The position numbers were made by a program, and so were the translations under genes. Positions 42,866 through 50,856 of a stretch of DNA of 64,000 nt are shown one piece after another; position 1 is the first letter of the stretch; each line of letters starts with the position of its first letter. The stretch covers positions 44,055-108,054 of the forward strand of contig NZ_JAAZTU010000014.1 in NCBI RefSeq assembly GCF_012395185.1, read 5' to 3'. Source of the DNA: Vibrio aestuarianus (lineage in GTDB: Bacteria > Pseudomonadota > Gammaproteobacteria > Enterobacterales > Vibrionaceae). The notes under the pieces are model-generated. The model made no database searches. It was not told the origin of the DNA and saw only the letters and a list, made by a program, of their open reading frames with translations.

Positions 42866-42899
42866 AAAAGCGGCCACAAAAACAATTGTGGCCGCTTTT
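42866..42899 (+). terminator. rho-independent terminator
   Basis: AAAAGCGGCCACAA (42866-42879) pairs perfectly with TTGTGGCCGCTTTT (42886-42899) over a 6-base loop, with A and T tracts on both sides, so it may act in both directions. Confidence 0.9.
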
Positions 42900-43243
42900 G
42901 TAACTTTCAGAAGATGTTCACAGCGAAGAACAAATACAGGCTTTTTATTGAATTTGAAAAATCTGACACTGCTAAATGTGGTGGCTTGCACTTTCCCATT
43001 CTGTTGTATATCGGTTTTTATTATTTTGCCTTGGTAGTATTAAGGGGAAATGTTAATTATGTAAGCCATTACTTAATTATAGTTTATTTATTGTGTCTTA
43101 CTGTGTCTCAAAATCAGAGTTTATTCCACCATATCCTGTGCCATTTATTGATTTTATGTCGATAATGGCGCGATTACCTTGCCTAGGGTTGTAATACAGG
43201 TCTGACTTACGATGAATTGAATATCGAAAAGGTGGTGCTAAAT
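42900..43243. other. intergenic, no supported gene
   Basis: 344 AT-rich bases. An open frame (ATG 42914 to 43165) encodes a hydrophobic 83-residue peptide but lacks a ribosome binding site and family resemblance. The region probably carries the promoter for the two genes that follow. Confidence 0.4.
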
Positions 43244-43450
43244 ATGCTAACGACTATATCTACACTTACAACAGCTACATTTACCGAATCTACTAATTCT
43301 TCCCCAGAAATAACAGCGGTTTTTCCAGTCGAGCGAGTGAGAAACGATAACGCAGAACGGGCAGGCGGGTGGCCAGTGCTTCCCAATGAAAAGGAATGTG
43401 GCCAGAGGTATGAGTGGCTGTTTTGCCATTTGAATATTGAAATCGTTTAA
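43244..43450 (+). CDS. small hypothetical protein upstream of papain-like gene
   Basis: A 68-aa frame starting MLTTISTLTTATFTE, rich in Thr/Ser, then PVERVRNDNAERAGGWPVLP and a Cys-containing tail (KECGQRYEWLFCHLN). AAGGTGG precedes the ATG. It ends 43 bases before the papain-like gene, so the two may form an operon. The first residues resemble the start of the short frame at 45648 (MLSTISAL), including similar upstream bases (ATCGAAAAGG). Function unknown. Confidence 0.45.
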   Translation: MLTTISTLTTATFTESTNSSPEITAVFPVERVRNDNAERAGGWPVLPNEKECGQRYEWLFCHLNIEIV

Positions 43451-43493
43451 CTATGTAGTTCATTAAGTGAGAACAACAGATAGGAAGTCATGT

Positions 43494-44189
43494 ATGTCGT
43501 TAGCGTCGAGGTCGAGGTCGAAATTTGATATAGCTCAGAAAATATTCAGTACTGGTACATCATGTCCGAATCCGAATTTTATGACTATAAAAGTTAGAAA
43601 GATTGCTAATACCAGCGTTAACATAAAGAAGCAGAAGTGTTTTCGTGGAATAAGATGCTGGTTTTCGGCCCAAATCAAGAATAGACATTCTTCTATTGTC
43701 AATTCGACTTCCGCAGATCGTATAGTAAATCGACTATGTGAAGGAAATCATCGTGTAGCACTTATTAGCTTTGGTAAGTCTAAACATAGTGCAGTGGTAA
43801 TTCGTTATCCTGATGGCCAATTTATTTATGTATCAATGTATGGAAATCACCCTCTATATAGAAACAAGGTTACTCGAGAGCGGGTACGTGAAGTTATTAA
43901 TTGGGATATGCACCAGTGGAAGGATGGAGTTGATGAGAACAACCTTGTATTATTTTCAGAATCAGCTCTAGATATAGAAAAAATAGCTAAACATATTTTA
44001 TCGAATATATTTGCCTTCAGGTTTAATCCTATAACGAATAATTGTTCTAGATTTGCAGCCGATGTTTTAATTGCAGGGTATAATGGAAGTCGTGAGAAAT
44101 TAAAGCATGATCGACGCTTTCAAATGCCAGCCAATACCTTGCAGTTGGCGAAAGAGATTAAAGCCAATCAATCCAAACCTATGGAATGA
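43494..44189 (+). CDS. orphan permuted papain-fold (NlpC/P60- or LRAT-like) protein
   Basis: A 231-aa protein with a basic N terminus (RSRSKFDIAQKIF; many Lys/Arg to residue ~70) and a predicted enzymatic domain from about residue 85. GKSKHSAVVIRYPDGQFIYV places a His at the start of a beta hairpin, and TNNCSRFAADVLIAGYNG places a Cys in an Asn-Cys-Ser helix start about 110 residues later. His-before-Cys order with NC-x-F is the pattern of circularly permuted papain-fold enzymes (LRAT, YiiX, some secreted effectors). No signal peptide. AGGAAG precedes ATG 43494. A toxin or effector role is possible but unproven; no immunity gene is identifiable. Confidence 0.5.
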   Translation: MSLASRSRSKFDIAQKIFSTGTSCPNPNFMTIKVRKIANTSVNIKKQKCFRGIRCWFSAQIKNRHSSIVNSTSADRIVNRLCEGNHRVALISFGKSKHSAVVIRYPDGQFIYVSMYGNHPLYRNKVTRERVREVINWDMHQWKDGVDENNLVLFSESALDIEKIAKHILSNIFAFRFNPITNNCSRFAADVLIAGYNGSREKLKHDRRFQMPANTLQLAKEIKANQSKPME

Positions 44190-44693
44190 CCGATGATGTT
44201 GATGTTTACTCTTTGGTGATAATTTCACCCATTCCATATACTCACCTCACTGAGATTGAAAGATATATGATTTCAATCTCTGAAAGTAAGGGATTAGTGC
44301 CGCCAAAGTTGCCAAACAACTAGGCCGTTACATAGAATGCCCTGATAGCTCATTTCGGAGCACTTTCGTAATTCTCTTTCTTAACCCTAATCTGAACAAT
44401 TGGATTTCAAGTAAATAGTCTAACTCACGATAGAGAGTTACATTTGAAAAACTAACGGGGTCATGTTTTGCCTTTTGCTAAATTTGCAAAGTTACAATAC
44501 CCCATCTATCAGTACATAAGAAAGATGGGACGTCTTATCTCATCAAAGTAAAACTACTAGCCAAAACATTTAGTCCCAATTCCAAGGCCTGTTGCGTTAA
44601 AAGCAAAAGTGGCTTAAAAACTCTTACAAAAAGCTGAGTTATTACACGATTATAGTGTCAACAAATTTAACGGAATAAGGGTCATTAATTAAA
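44190..44693. other. intergenic with hairpin, no supported gene
   Basis: 504 AT-rich bases. GAGATTGAAA (44252-44261) and TTTCAATCTC (44271-44280) form a perfect 10-bp stem. The stretch TGACCGATGATGTTGATGTT (44189-44208) and a TATACT -10 (44236-44241) resemble the region upstream of the VOC gene (48112 onward), about 80% alike over ~39 bases. A fragment (AAKVAKQLGRYIECPDSSF, around 44300-44356) is open but lacks a start. Confidence 0.45.
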
Positions 44694-45515
44694 ATGATTG
44701 AAAATATTGCGTATTTTTTAGACTCTCAGCCATTTATCACGCTCTTTTTGGTCATTGGCATCGGCTATGCCGTTGGGAAAATTAATGTTGGTGGCTTTTC
44801 TCTTGGTATTGGCGCCGTACTTTTTGTGGGCTTAGCTTTCGGCGCTATTGCACCGAATGCGACCCCGCCTGGTTTGTTGGGTTTGATGGGGCTGGTGCTG
44901 TTTCTCTACGGTATCGGTATTCAATACGGTCAGCACTTTTTTTCTGGGTTAGCAAGCTCATTCGGTATCAAAGTCAATCTGTTAGCGGCTATCGCTGTGT
45001 TGGCCGGTTTTGGAACTGCCGTTTTGCTTAGCCAAACCATGCATTTTTCAACAGATTTTGCTGCAGGTATGTTTGCTGGTTCGTTGACCAGTACTGCCAG
45101 CTTACAGGCTGCATTTGATAACGATTATGAAAGTGTTAAAAGAGGTAAAGCATTAGGGCTAAATGCACATTATGGAGATATACTTAAACGTAGCATTCAA
45201 GATAAAGCACAATTATCAGAGGCTAAAGCAGCATTTATTACTGTTACTAGCCCGAATGTATTGAAAAATATGGCATTAAGATTAACGAAGTACCAGAATT
45301 TAGATATTTACGCTAGAACGAACACCAGAGAAGATGAAGTTTTCTTAAAGAATAATGGGGTCAAATATGCTGGCTCTATATATGTAGAAAGCACTTTACA
45401 AAGAGGACGGGAACTTTTAAATAATTTTGGCTTTTCAGAACAGGATTCCACAACACTAATTGATGCAATAAAAGATGAAATGAACAAAAATGGCTGCGAG
45501 CGTATAAAACAATAG
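44694..45515 (+). CDS. chimeric gene: AspT/YidE-type transporter N-half joined to an RCK/TrkA-N domain
   Basis: A 273-aa hybrid. Residues 1-140 are the first membrane block of an AspT/YidE-type exchanger (LGLMGLVLFLYGIGIQYGQHFF, FAGSLTSTASLQAAFDN). From about residue 141 the sequence is the distal part of a TrkA-N/RCK domain as in CPA2 (KefB-like) antiporters: ALGLNAHYGDILKRS, AKAAFITVTSPNV, LDIYARTNTREDEVFLKNN, YVESTLQRGRELLNNFGFSE. The RCK GxGxxG strand and the antiporter membrane domain are absent, as is the second half of the exchanger. The coding composition shifts to AT-rich at the joint (about 45114). It probably arose by deletion or recombination and may be non-functional. Confidence 0.75.
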   Translation: MIENIAYFLDSQPFITLFLVIGIGYAVGKINVGGFSLGIGAVLFVGLAFGAIAPNATPPGLLGLMGLVLFLYGIGIQYGQHFFSGLASSFGIKVNLLAAIAVLAGFGTAVLLSQTMHFSTDFAAGMFAGSLTSTASLQAAFDNDYESVKRGKALGLNAHYGDILKRSIQDKAQLSEAKAAFITVTSPNVLKNMALRLTKYQNLDIYARTNTREDEVFLKNNGVKYAGSIYVESTLQRGRELLNNFGFSEQDSTTLIDAIKDEMNKNGCERIKQ

Positions 45516-45612
45516 TATAGGGGGAAATGATTTTTATCTTACATTGATAATAATAAACATATATGCATATCTTTCCTTATTTTATCTAAGATGACAGCAC
45601 GGGTTTGATTTT

Positions 45613-45626
45613 TGCTAAATTTAGCA
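45613..45626. promoter_or_regulatory. 14-bp perfect palindrome
   Basis: TGCTAAATTTAGCA is a perfect palindrome 21 bases upstream of the short frame at 45648. A related TTTTGCTAAATTTGCAAAG lies at 44473-44491. It could be an operator; the regulator is unknown. Confidence 0.35.
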
Positions 45627-45647
45627 TCGAAAAGGGAGACACTTTAT

Positions 45648-45749
45648 ATGTTAAGTACGATATCCGCACTTATACCTATACCTGTAACCACTACACTCAT
45701 TGGTAAGACGCTTGTCAGATCTATCGAGAGAATGCCGCACAGGTTTTAG
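45648..45749 (+). CDS. short frame of 33 aa, probably a truncated gene
   Basis: ATG 45648 follows AAAGGGAG at good spacing and reads MLSTISALIPIPVTTTLIG to a stop at 45747-45749. It resembles the first residues of the gene at 43244. The end runs into transposase-derived sequence in another frame, so it is probably a gene start cut off by an ISAs1 remnant. Confidence 0.35.
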   Translation: MLSTISALIPIPVTTTLIGKTLVRSIERMPHRF

Positions 45750-45922
45750 CTGCCGTGCGCCACATTGCAATAAATATGCTTAGAAATGACACAACTAGAA
45801 AAGCGAGCATACGCCGAAAAACTAAGATAGCAACGATGGAAATCAGCTATTTAGAGCAAATATTAGCTTCAGCTGTGGGGGGAACAATAAATGACCACAC
45901 GTGCTCTCACCCTGGAATTTAG
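45728..45922 (+). pseudogene. C-terminal remnant of an ISAs1-family transposase
   Basis: In this frame the sequence reads ENAAQVLAAVRHIAINMLRN, then DTTRKASIRRKTKIA and MEISYLEQILASA, which matches the conserved C-terminal end of ISAs1-family (DDE) transposases (NAA...LRHIALNML...). The catalytic part is absent. A complementary N-terminal transposase fragment lies at 47649, in the same orientation, on the other side of the phospholipase gene. Confidence 0.6.
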
Positions 45923-45984
45923 CCTTGAATATTTATACGATACCAGCTTAAATCAACACTAAGTCATTCATTGAGGAAATTATT

Positions 45985-47532
45985 TTGATTAAAAACTTTC
46001 TCTGCCTTTTTCTATGTACTCTTCTGGTTGCATGTTCCAGTTTACCTGACAATACCACGCCACCGAGCACCGCATTGTATCAGTCAGATAGCAGCCAATT
46101 AAGTATCAGCGTTGAAGAACAGCGTCAGAAACTCGGCTTGGCATCCGATGAGACATTCATGTTTTTACTCGAGACAGGTGTAGACTCTTTTGTTACACGT
46201 ATCGCGTTAATCGAAGATGCACAAGAGAGTATTGATCTTCAATATTACCTGTTTCACTCCGATTTAAGTGGTGGCTTAATCGCTGCGGCGTTATGGCAAG
46301 CGGCCGAGCGCGGGGTTCGCGTGAGATTATTGGTTGATGACATAGATTTGGGTGGTAAAGACAATAGTATTGAACGCCTCAATGCACACCCTAATTTTGA
46401 AGTGCGAGTTTTTAACCCATTTGTCCGTGGTGAAAGTCGGACAATCCAATATGTCACCAAGCTGGGGAAGGTGACTCGACGTATGCACAACAAATCCTTT
46501 ACTGTCGATGGTAGCGTTGCCATTTTAGGTGGCCGCAATTTAGCTGATGAGTATTTTACGGCTTCTGAAGAGGTCTCTTTTGGTGATATGGACGTTGTTT
46601 TTGCAGGAGAATCGGTTAAAGAGGTTCAACAAGCCTTTGATCTTTTTTGGAATAATAGCCTTAGCTACAACATTGAGCTACTCACTGACTATCGACCCCA
46701 GACCAGTGATTTAACTGCGCTTTCTGCGAGTTTTGATACGTTTATAAAAGACAACAAAAAGTCACAATATGTTGAGGCGGTCAATGACGACCACTTTATT
46801 GAACTCATTAAAGAGAATGAAAAGGTCCCATATGTAGGAAAAACCGTAGTGTTGTACGATGATCCTAGGAAAATAGTCTCATCTCGTGATAAGCAAGAAT
46901 ATAACCTAGCACCTAAATTGCACCCTTATGTGACAGCAACCAAGGAAGAATTAATCATCATCTCTCCTTATTTTGTACCTGGAAAAGACGGACTAGAGCT
47001 ATTTCAAGAGATCGTTGATCGTGGGATAAAAGTTAAAATCCTCACTAACTCAATGATGTCTAATGATGTATCACTGGTACACACTGGTTACTCTAAATAC
47101 CGAAAAGCACTACTGGAAATGGGTGTCGAACTGCATGAGATAGACAGTCAAGAGCTGGATGAATTATATGAGCAGTTTAATAAAAAACGCCCTTCCAATG
47201 CATCAAAATTGAGCTTACATGCGAAGTACTATGTAATGGACCGACATTTGGCTTTTATTGGTTCATTTAATTTAGATCCACGCTCTCGTAATGAAAATAC
47301 CGAAATCGGTATTTTGACTAAATCTGAGGCGTTGGGTCGTTATCTTGCCCAGAAGTTTGATGACTATATTGATACGGTTGCGTTTAAACTGACTCTTGAA
47401 GATGGTGATATTGTCTGGACTAAAATGAAAGAAGGTAAGGCTATTCGATACACTAAAGATCCCTACAGCAGTTGGTGGGATCGCACCAAAAATAACATGG
47501 CAAAAATATTACCAATGGAATCACAATTATAA
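45985..47532 (+). CDS. ClsC-like phospholipase D family lipoprotein
   Basis: A 515-aa PLD-superfamily protein. The lipobox LLVAC ends its signal peptide. Two HKD motifs are present: MHNKSFTVDGSVAILGGRN (about residues 167-185) and LHAKYYVMDRHLAFIGSFN (about 412-430). IDLQYYLFHSD and IIISPYFVPGKDG are the strands preceding each. Proteins of this layout include ClsC-type cardiolipin synthases and other periplasmic phosphatidyltransferases. The start is TTG 45985 after TTGAGGA. It is flanked by two ISAs1 remnants, suggesting mobilisation. E. coli ClsC needs YmdB, which is not seen here. Confidence 0.8.
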   Translation: MIKNFLCLFLCTLLVACSSLPDNTTPPSTALYQSDSSQLSISVEEQRQKLGLASDETFMFLLETGVDSFVTRIALIEDAQESIDLQYYLFHSDLSGGLIAAALWQAAERGVRVRLLVDDIDLGGKDNSIERLNAHPNFEVRVFNPFVRGESRTIQYVTKLGKVTRRMHNKSFTVDGSVAILGGRNLADEYFTASEEVSFGDMDVVFAGESVKEVQQAFDLFWNNSLSYNIELLTDYRPQTSDLTALSASFDTFIKDNKKSQYVEAVNDDHFIELIKENEKVPYVGKTVVLYDDPRKIVSSRDKQEYNLAPKLHPYVTATKEELIIISPYFVPGKDGLELFQEIVDRGIKVKILTNSMMSNDVSLVHTGYSKYRKALLEMGVELHEIDSQELDELYEQFNKKRPSNASKLSLHAKYYVMDRHLAFIGSFNLDPRSRNENTEIGILTKSEALGRYLAQKFDDYIDTVAFKLTLEDGDIVWTKMKEGKAIRYTKDPYSSWWDRTKNNMAKILPMESQL

Positions 47533-47648
47533 GCGGTGACAACATTAAGCCGCAGGATAAGATCGTGAGCGTTTTTTTTAGCACTTAAAACGATCGATTT
47601 GAAGATTAACTCTAGGCGTGATCTTATGCTCTCTTTTGGGAGAGCAAG

Positions 47649-48083
47649 ATGTCCGATATCTTTACTAAGCACTTTAGTTCGTTAGTTGATCCAAGACAGT
47701 CTGCAAAGGTCAGTTACCCGCTCTTTGATGTATTATTTCTGACTGTTCGCGCCGTGCTCACTGGTGCTGAAGGTTGGGAGGATATTGAAGATTTTGACCG
47801 AGCTCATCTTGGATGGTTGCAAGAAAAAGGGATTTTTGAGCAAGGTCTACCAGTTCATGACACGATAGATCGAGTCATTTCTCGTTTGGATGCAGAGCAG
47901 TTTCAACAGTGCTTTACCCGTTGGGTTAACAGCTTATGTAAAGTAACGGAAAATCGCTTCATTGCCATTGATGGCAAGGCTCTTCGAAGTTCATATGACC
48001 GCAATTCAAGGTGTTCAACTATACACATGATGAGTGCTTTTTGTGCTTAGAATGCGTTGGTCTTGGGACAGGTTAAAACGTAA
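47649..48083 (+). pseudogene. N-terminal remnant of an ISAs1-family transposase
   Basis: ATG 47649 reads FTKHFSSLVDPRQSAKVSYP, then LFDVLFLTVRAVLTGAEGWEDIEDF in parts, DTIDRVISRLDAEQFQQCF and FIAIDGKALRSSYDRN, the standard N-terminal half of ISAs1-family transposases including the first catalytic Asp. A stop interrupts at 48048-48050 after SAFCA; the same frame continues as NALVLGQVKT and ends at 48083. The remaining half is deleted. Confidence 0.85.
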
Positions 48084-48140
48084 CCGCGTCATAAACCACG
48101 CATTCAATGATGACCGATGATATCGATGTTCACACTCTCA

Positions 48141-48208
48141 TGATAATTTTAAATTATCAAAATAATAATTATTGATAATTTTAAAAAATCAATCGTTCTC
48201 CCTATACT
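48141..48208 (+). promoter_or_regulatory. VOC gene promoter with two palindromic operator-like sites
   Basis: TGATAATTT-T-AAATTATCA (48141-48159) is a near-perfect 19-bp palindrome. A second, weaker dyad, TTGAT...ATCAA (48172-48192), is centred about 32 bases downstream, three helical turns. A TTTAAA/TATACT promoter (48180-48185 and 48203-48208, 17-base gap) overlaps the second dyad, consistent with repression by a MarR-like regulator. Confidence 0.5.
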
Positions 48209-48260
48209 CACTTCATCGAAACAAGTTATCAATTAATCATCTGAATTTGAGGTTTAAGTT

Positions 48261-48746
48261 ATGAAAATGAATCATGTGGGTATCATGGTCGGCGATATGG
48301 ATAAAGCGGTTGAGTTTTATACCAAGGCTCTCGGCCTAAAAGTGGTAATGGGCAATACCAAAGTAGAAGAAGAGCGTGAAACGGCAATTGGCAGAATGTG
48401 TATCGCGGTATTTGGTGAAGGTTTTAAAGGTTTTAACATTGCACACTTAGTTACCAATGACGGTATTGGTTTTGAGTTGTTTGAAATGAAAGAACGTGCT
48501 GAGAAGCACGAAGTGGATTTCTCTCGCATCGGTATTTTCCATTTTTGTCTTCAAACCGATGACTTCCATGGTGTTATTGAGCGTACTGAAAAATTTGGCG
48601 GTAAAGTCCGCATGGATATTATGCGTTATCACCCTGAAGATGATAGTAAGCAAGCCCAAATGGTTTACTTAGAAGACCCGTTTGGTAACCTATTTGAACT
48701 TTACTCACACACCTATGAAGAGACTTATGCTTCTGAGTATGAGTAA
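48261..48746 (+). CDS. VOC superfamily (glyoxalase-like) protein
   Basis: A 161-aa vicinal-oxygen-chelate protein with two beta-alpha-beta-beta-beta modules. MNHVGIMVGDMDKAVEFYTKALGL gives the first metal His in NHVGI. FHFCLQTDDFHGVIERTEKF gives the second, and LEDPFGNLFELYSH the C-terminal Glu. Metal ligands are therefore preserved; the substrate is unknown. GAGGT lies upstream of the ATG. It has its own terminator and a palindrome-rich promoter. Confidence 0.85.
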   Translation: MKMNHVGIMVGDMDKAVEFYTKALGLKVVMGNTKVEEERETAIGRMCIAVFGEGFKGFNIAHLVTNDGIGFELFEMKERAEKHEVDFSRIGIFHFCLQTDDFHGVIERTEKFGGKVRMDIMRYHPEDDSKQAQMVYLEDPFGNLFELYSHTYEETYASEYE

Positions 48747-48785
48747 TACCATATATGGTATAATCAATCATTTAATATAATGAAG

Positions 48786-48810
48786 AGGTGACCTTGCTGG
48801 TCACCTTTTG
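48786..48810 (+). terminator. rho-independent terminator
   Basis: AGGTGACC (48786-48793) pairs with GGTCACCT (48799-48806) over a 5-base loop, followed by TTTG. Confidence 0.75.
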
Positions 48811-48860
48811 CTCAAATGAGCTTAAACAAACATAGAAGAATCTCTATTTATTTCAAGACG

Positions 48861-50519
48861 CTACAGTGTCCATAGTATCAACGCCAATATTTGCGGCGAT
48901 AAGATACGTAAACACATAACTAGTGGATAAACGGTGGCATAAGCTAAAGCCGATGCACCACTGGTTTCATGTAGTGCATTAGCAAAGGCAAGGGCGGGTG
49001 GATCGGTCATCGAACCGGCTAACATCCCGCAAATAGTGAGATAGTTAATATGCCCCAGCACGCGAGCTAAAATTCCTACAGTGATTAATGGAATTGCTGT
49101 GATGAGCGCGCCATATCCCATCCAACTGACTCCATCGCCTTGTACGAGAGTCTCGACAAAGTTACCACCAGATTTTAGTCCTACGACAGCCAAAAACAGT
49201 ACAATGCCTATTTCACGTAGTGCTAAGTTAGCACTCGGTGGCATGAACCAATACATTTTACCTATGCTACCGATACGGGCCAAAATTAGAGCGACAATCA
49301 GTGGTCCACCCGCTAAGCCAAGTTTGATCGCCGCGGGAAAACCGGGTAGGTAGAAAGGAATTGATCCCAATAAAACACCAAGTCCAATCCCAACAAATAC
49401 GGGGAGCATTTGCACATGTTGGAGTTTCTGGTGCGCGTTACCAACCATACCACTTACCGCTTCAATGGCTTCTTGGCGACCGACTAAATTAAGAATGTCA
49501 CCAAATTGCAGGGTAGATTGGCTGGTTGGGATTAGTTCGACCCCTGCGCGGTTTAAGCGTGAGACGACGACATCATATTTCTCTTTAAGATCTAAATCGC
49601 GCAGTTTTTTGCCTAACACGATTTCATTGGTAACGACCAAGCGTTGTACACGCAGTTCCGTACCTCGTGTTGAGAGTGATGCGTCAACTTCTTCACCAAT
49701 CACCAAGCGAGCTTTATCAAGCGCTTGCTTATCGCCGACGAGATGCAGTAGGTCGTTCACTTCTACTCGTGAATCGGGTTTTGGCACAGAAAGTTGCTCG
49801 CCTCGTTTTAAGCGAGAGCAGACAATATCCCCTTCACTTAAAGCGGGAATATCCTTTAAAAGTAACCCATTGAGATTCGGGTTTTTGATGGCGACGTTGA
49901 TGGTATGTAAGCTTTCTTTTTTATGGCCATTTTTGATTTCAAATTCGTCGGCTTCTGCGTCAACACTCACGCGAAATATGACTCTCAGTAGCCACATGGT
50001 TAGCAAAATACCACAGATGCCAAATGGGTAAGCTATTGCGTAGCCCATCCCAGTTAAATCGAGTAAGTTCTGTTGGCCGCCTAGTTCGGTTAAGATCTGT
50101 TGCCCTGCGCCGAGAGAAGGAGTGTTAGTGACCGCACCGGAAAACACGCCAAGAATGACAGGCAGTGGAACGTCAAACAGGTAATAAAGGGCGACAGTAA
50201 CGATACAACCTAATAATACGACAAGGGCTGCAAAAGCATTGAGCTTAAGCCCAGAGCTTCGTAACGAAGAGAAAAAACCAGGACCAACCTGAATGCCTAT
50301 GGTGTAAACGAATAAGATAAGTCCGAATTCTTGAATAAAGTGCAAGGTATTGTAGTCAAGGACGATTCCCCAAGATCCAGTAAAGTGTCCGACGAGAATG
50401 CCACCAAACAGCACTCCACCGATACCTAAACCAACCCCATATACTCGCCAATTACCAATCCACAACCCAAGCACAGCCACCAGCGAAAGAATGCTGATAG
50501 AAAGTGCAATATCACTCAT
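48861..50519 (-). CDS. yidE: putative AspT-family transporter YidE
   Basis: A 552-aa protein matching E. coli YidE (553 aa) over its whole length. Two AspT-type membrane blocks (about residues 1-170 and 370-552) flank two cytoplasmic RCK-C (TrkA-C) domains (about 190-360). Marks include [56 protein letters not shown] and [15 protein letters not shown]. The family contains the aspartate:alanine exchanger AspT, but YidE's substrate is unknown. I start at MSDIALSIS because AGGAG is correctly spaced. Confidence 0.92.
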   Translation of the reverse strand: MSDIALSISILSLVAVLGLWIGNWRVYGVGLGIGGVLFGGILVGHFTGSWGIVLDYNTLHFIQEFGLILFVYTIGIQVGPGFFSSLRSSGLKLNAFAALVVLLGCIVTVALYYLFDVPLPVILGVFSGAVTNTPSLGAGQQILTELGGQQNLLDLTGMGYAIAYPFGICGILLTMWLLRVIFRVSVDAEADEFEIKNGHKKESLHTINVAIKNPNLNGLLLKDIPALSEGDIVCSRLKRGEQLSVPKPDSRVEVNDLLHLVGDKQALDKARLVIGEEVDASLSTRGTELRVQRLVVTNEIVLGKKLRDLDLKEKYDVVVSRLNRAGVELIPTSQSTLQFGDILNLVGRQEAIEAVSGMVGNAHQKLQHVQMLPVFVGIGLGVLLGSIPFYLPGFPAAIKLGLAGGPLIVALILARIGSIGKMYWFMPPSANLALREIGIVLFLAVVGLKSGGNFVETLVQGDGVSWMGYGALITAIPLITVGILARVLGHINYLTICGMLAGSMTDPPALAFANALHETSGASALAYATVYPLVMCLRILSPQILALILWTL

Positions 50520-50537
50520 AGTGAGTCTCCTAATCAA

Positions 50538-50856
50538 TTAAAAAATTGCTGATGGGCAAGCTTTAATGAACGGCAGGCAGGGGTAGGCGTAAGAACTCGG
50601 TGGTGTTTATGTCTACAGCTGGAGGGTTCAAATACTGCATTGGGAGTCCACCCGATAAAATGAGCTCTCGATGTAGCTTTGTGGTTGCCCTAAACTTATT
50701 ACCAGTAATACTGCAATTGACGTGGGTTGTTAACGATAGCTATGCAAAAATGTGCACCTAAACGAATAATAAATTCAGGCGATAAATATTTGTTAAATAA
50801 GGGTTAATGAAGTTTTACAGCAAGGAGGTATCCTTGTCTTCTATCTTTTGATTACC
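50538..50856. other. intergenic, yidE to REC-GGDEF gene
   Basis: 319 bases on the 5' side of yidE, which must hold its promoter. CAAGGA-ggta-TCCTTG (50821-50836) forms a short hairpin just past the 3' end of the REC-GGDEF gene and may serve as its terminator. Nothing else stands out. Confidence 0.4.

Noticed and set aside
44473..45626. TTTTGCTAAATTT motifs as the opposite end of the Tn7-like element
   Set aside because: They resemble the end repeats only partly, do not occur in tandem at ~20-bp spacing, and are not followed by ACA plus the CTTGA duplication.
45776..45922. A 48-aa peptide with ASAVGG that looks like a double-glycine bacteriocin leader
   Set aside because: Upstream in the same frame the sequence is NAAQVLAAVRHIAINML, the C-terminal end of an ISAs1-family transposase, which explains it fully.
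49465..50031. 188-codon plus-strand frame
   Set aside because: Antisense to yidE, Ser/Arg-rich, no start signal.
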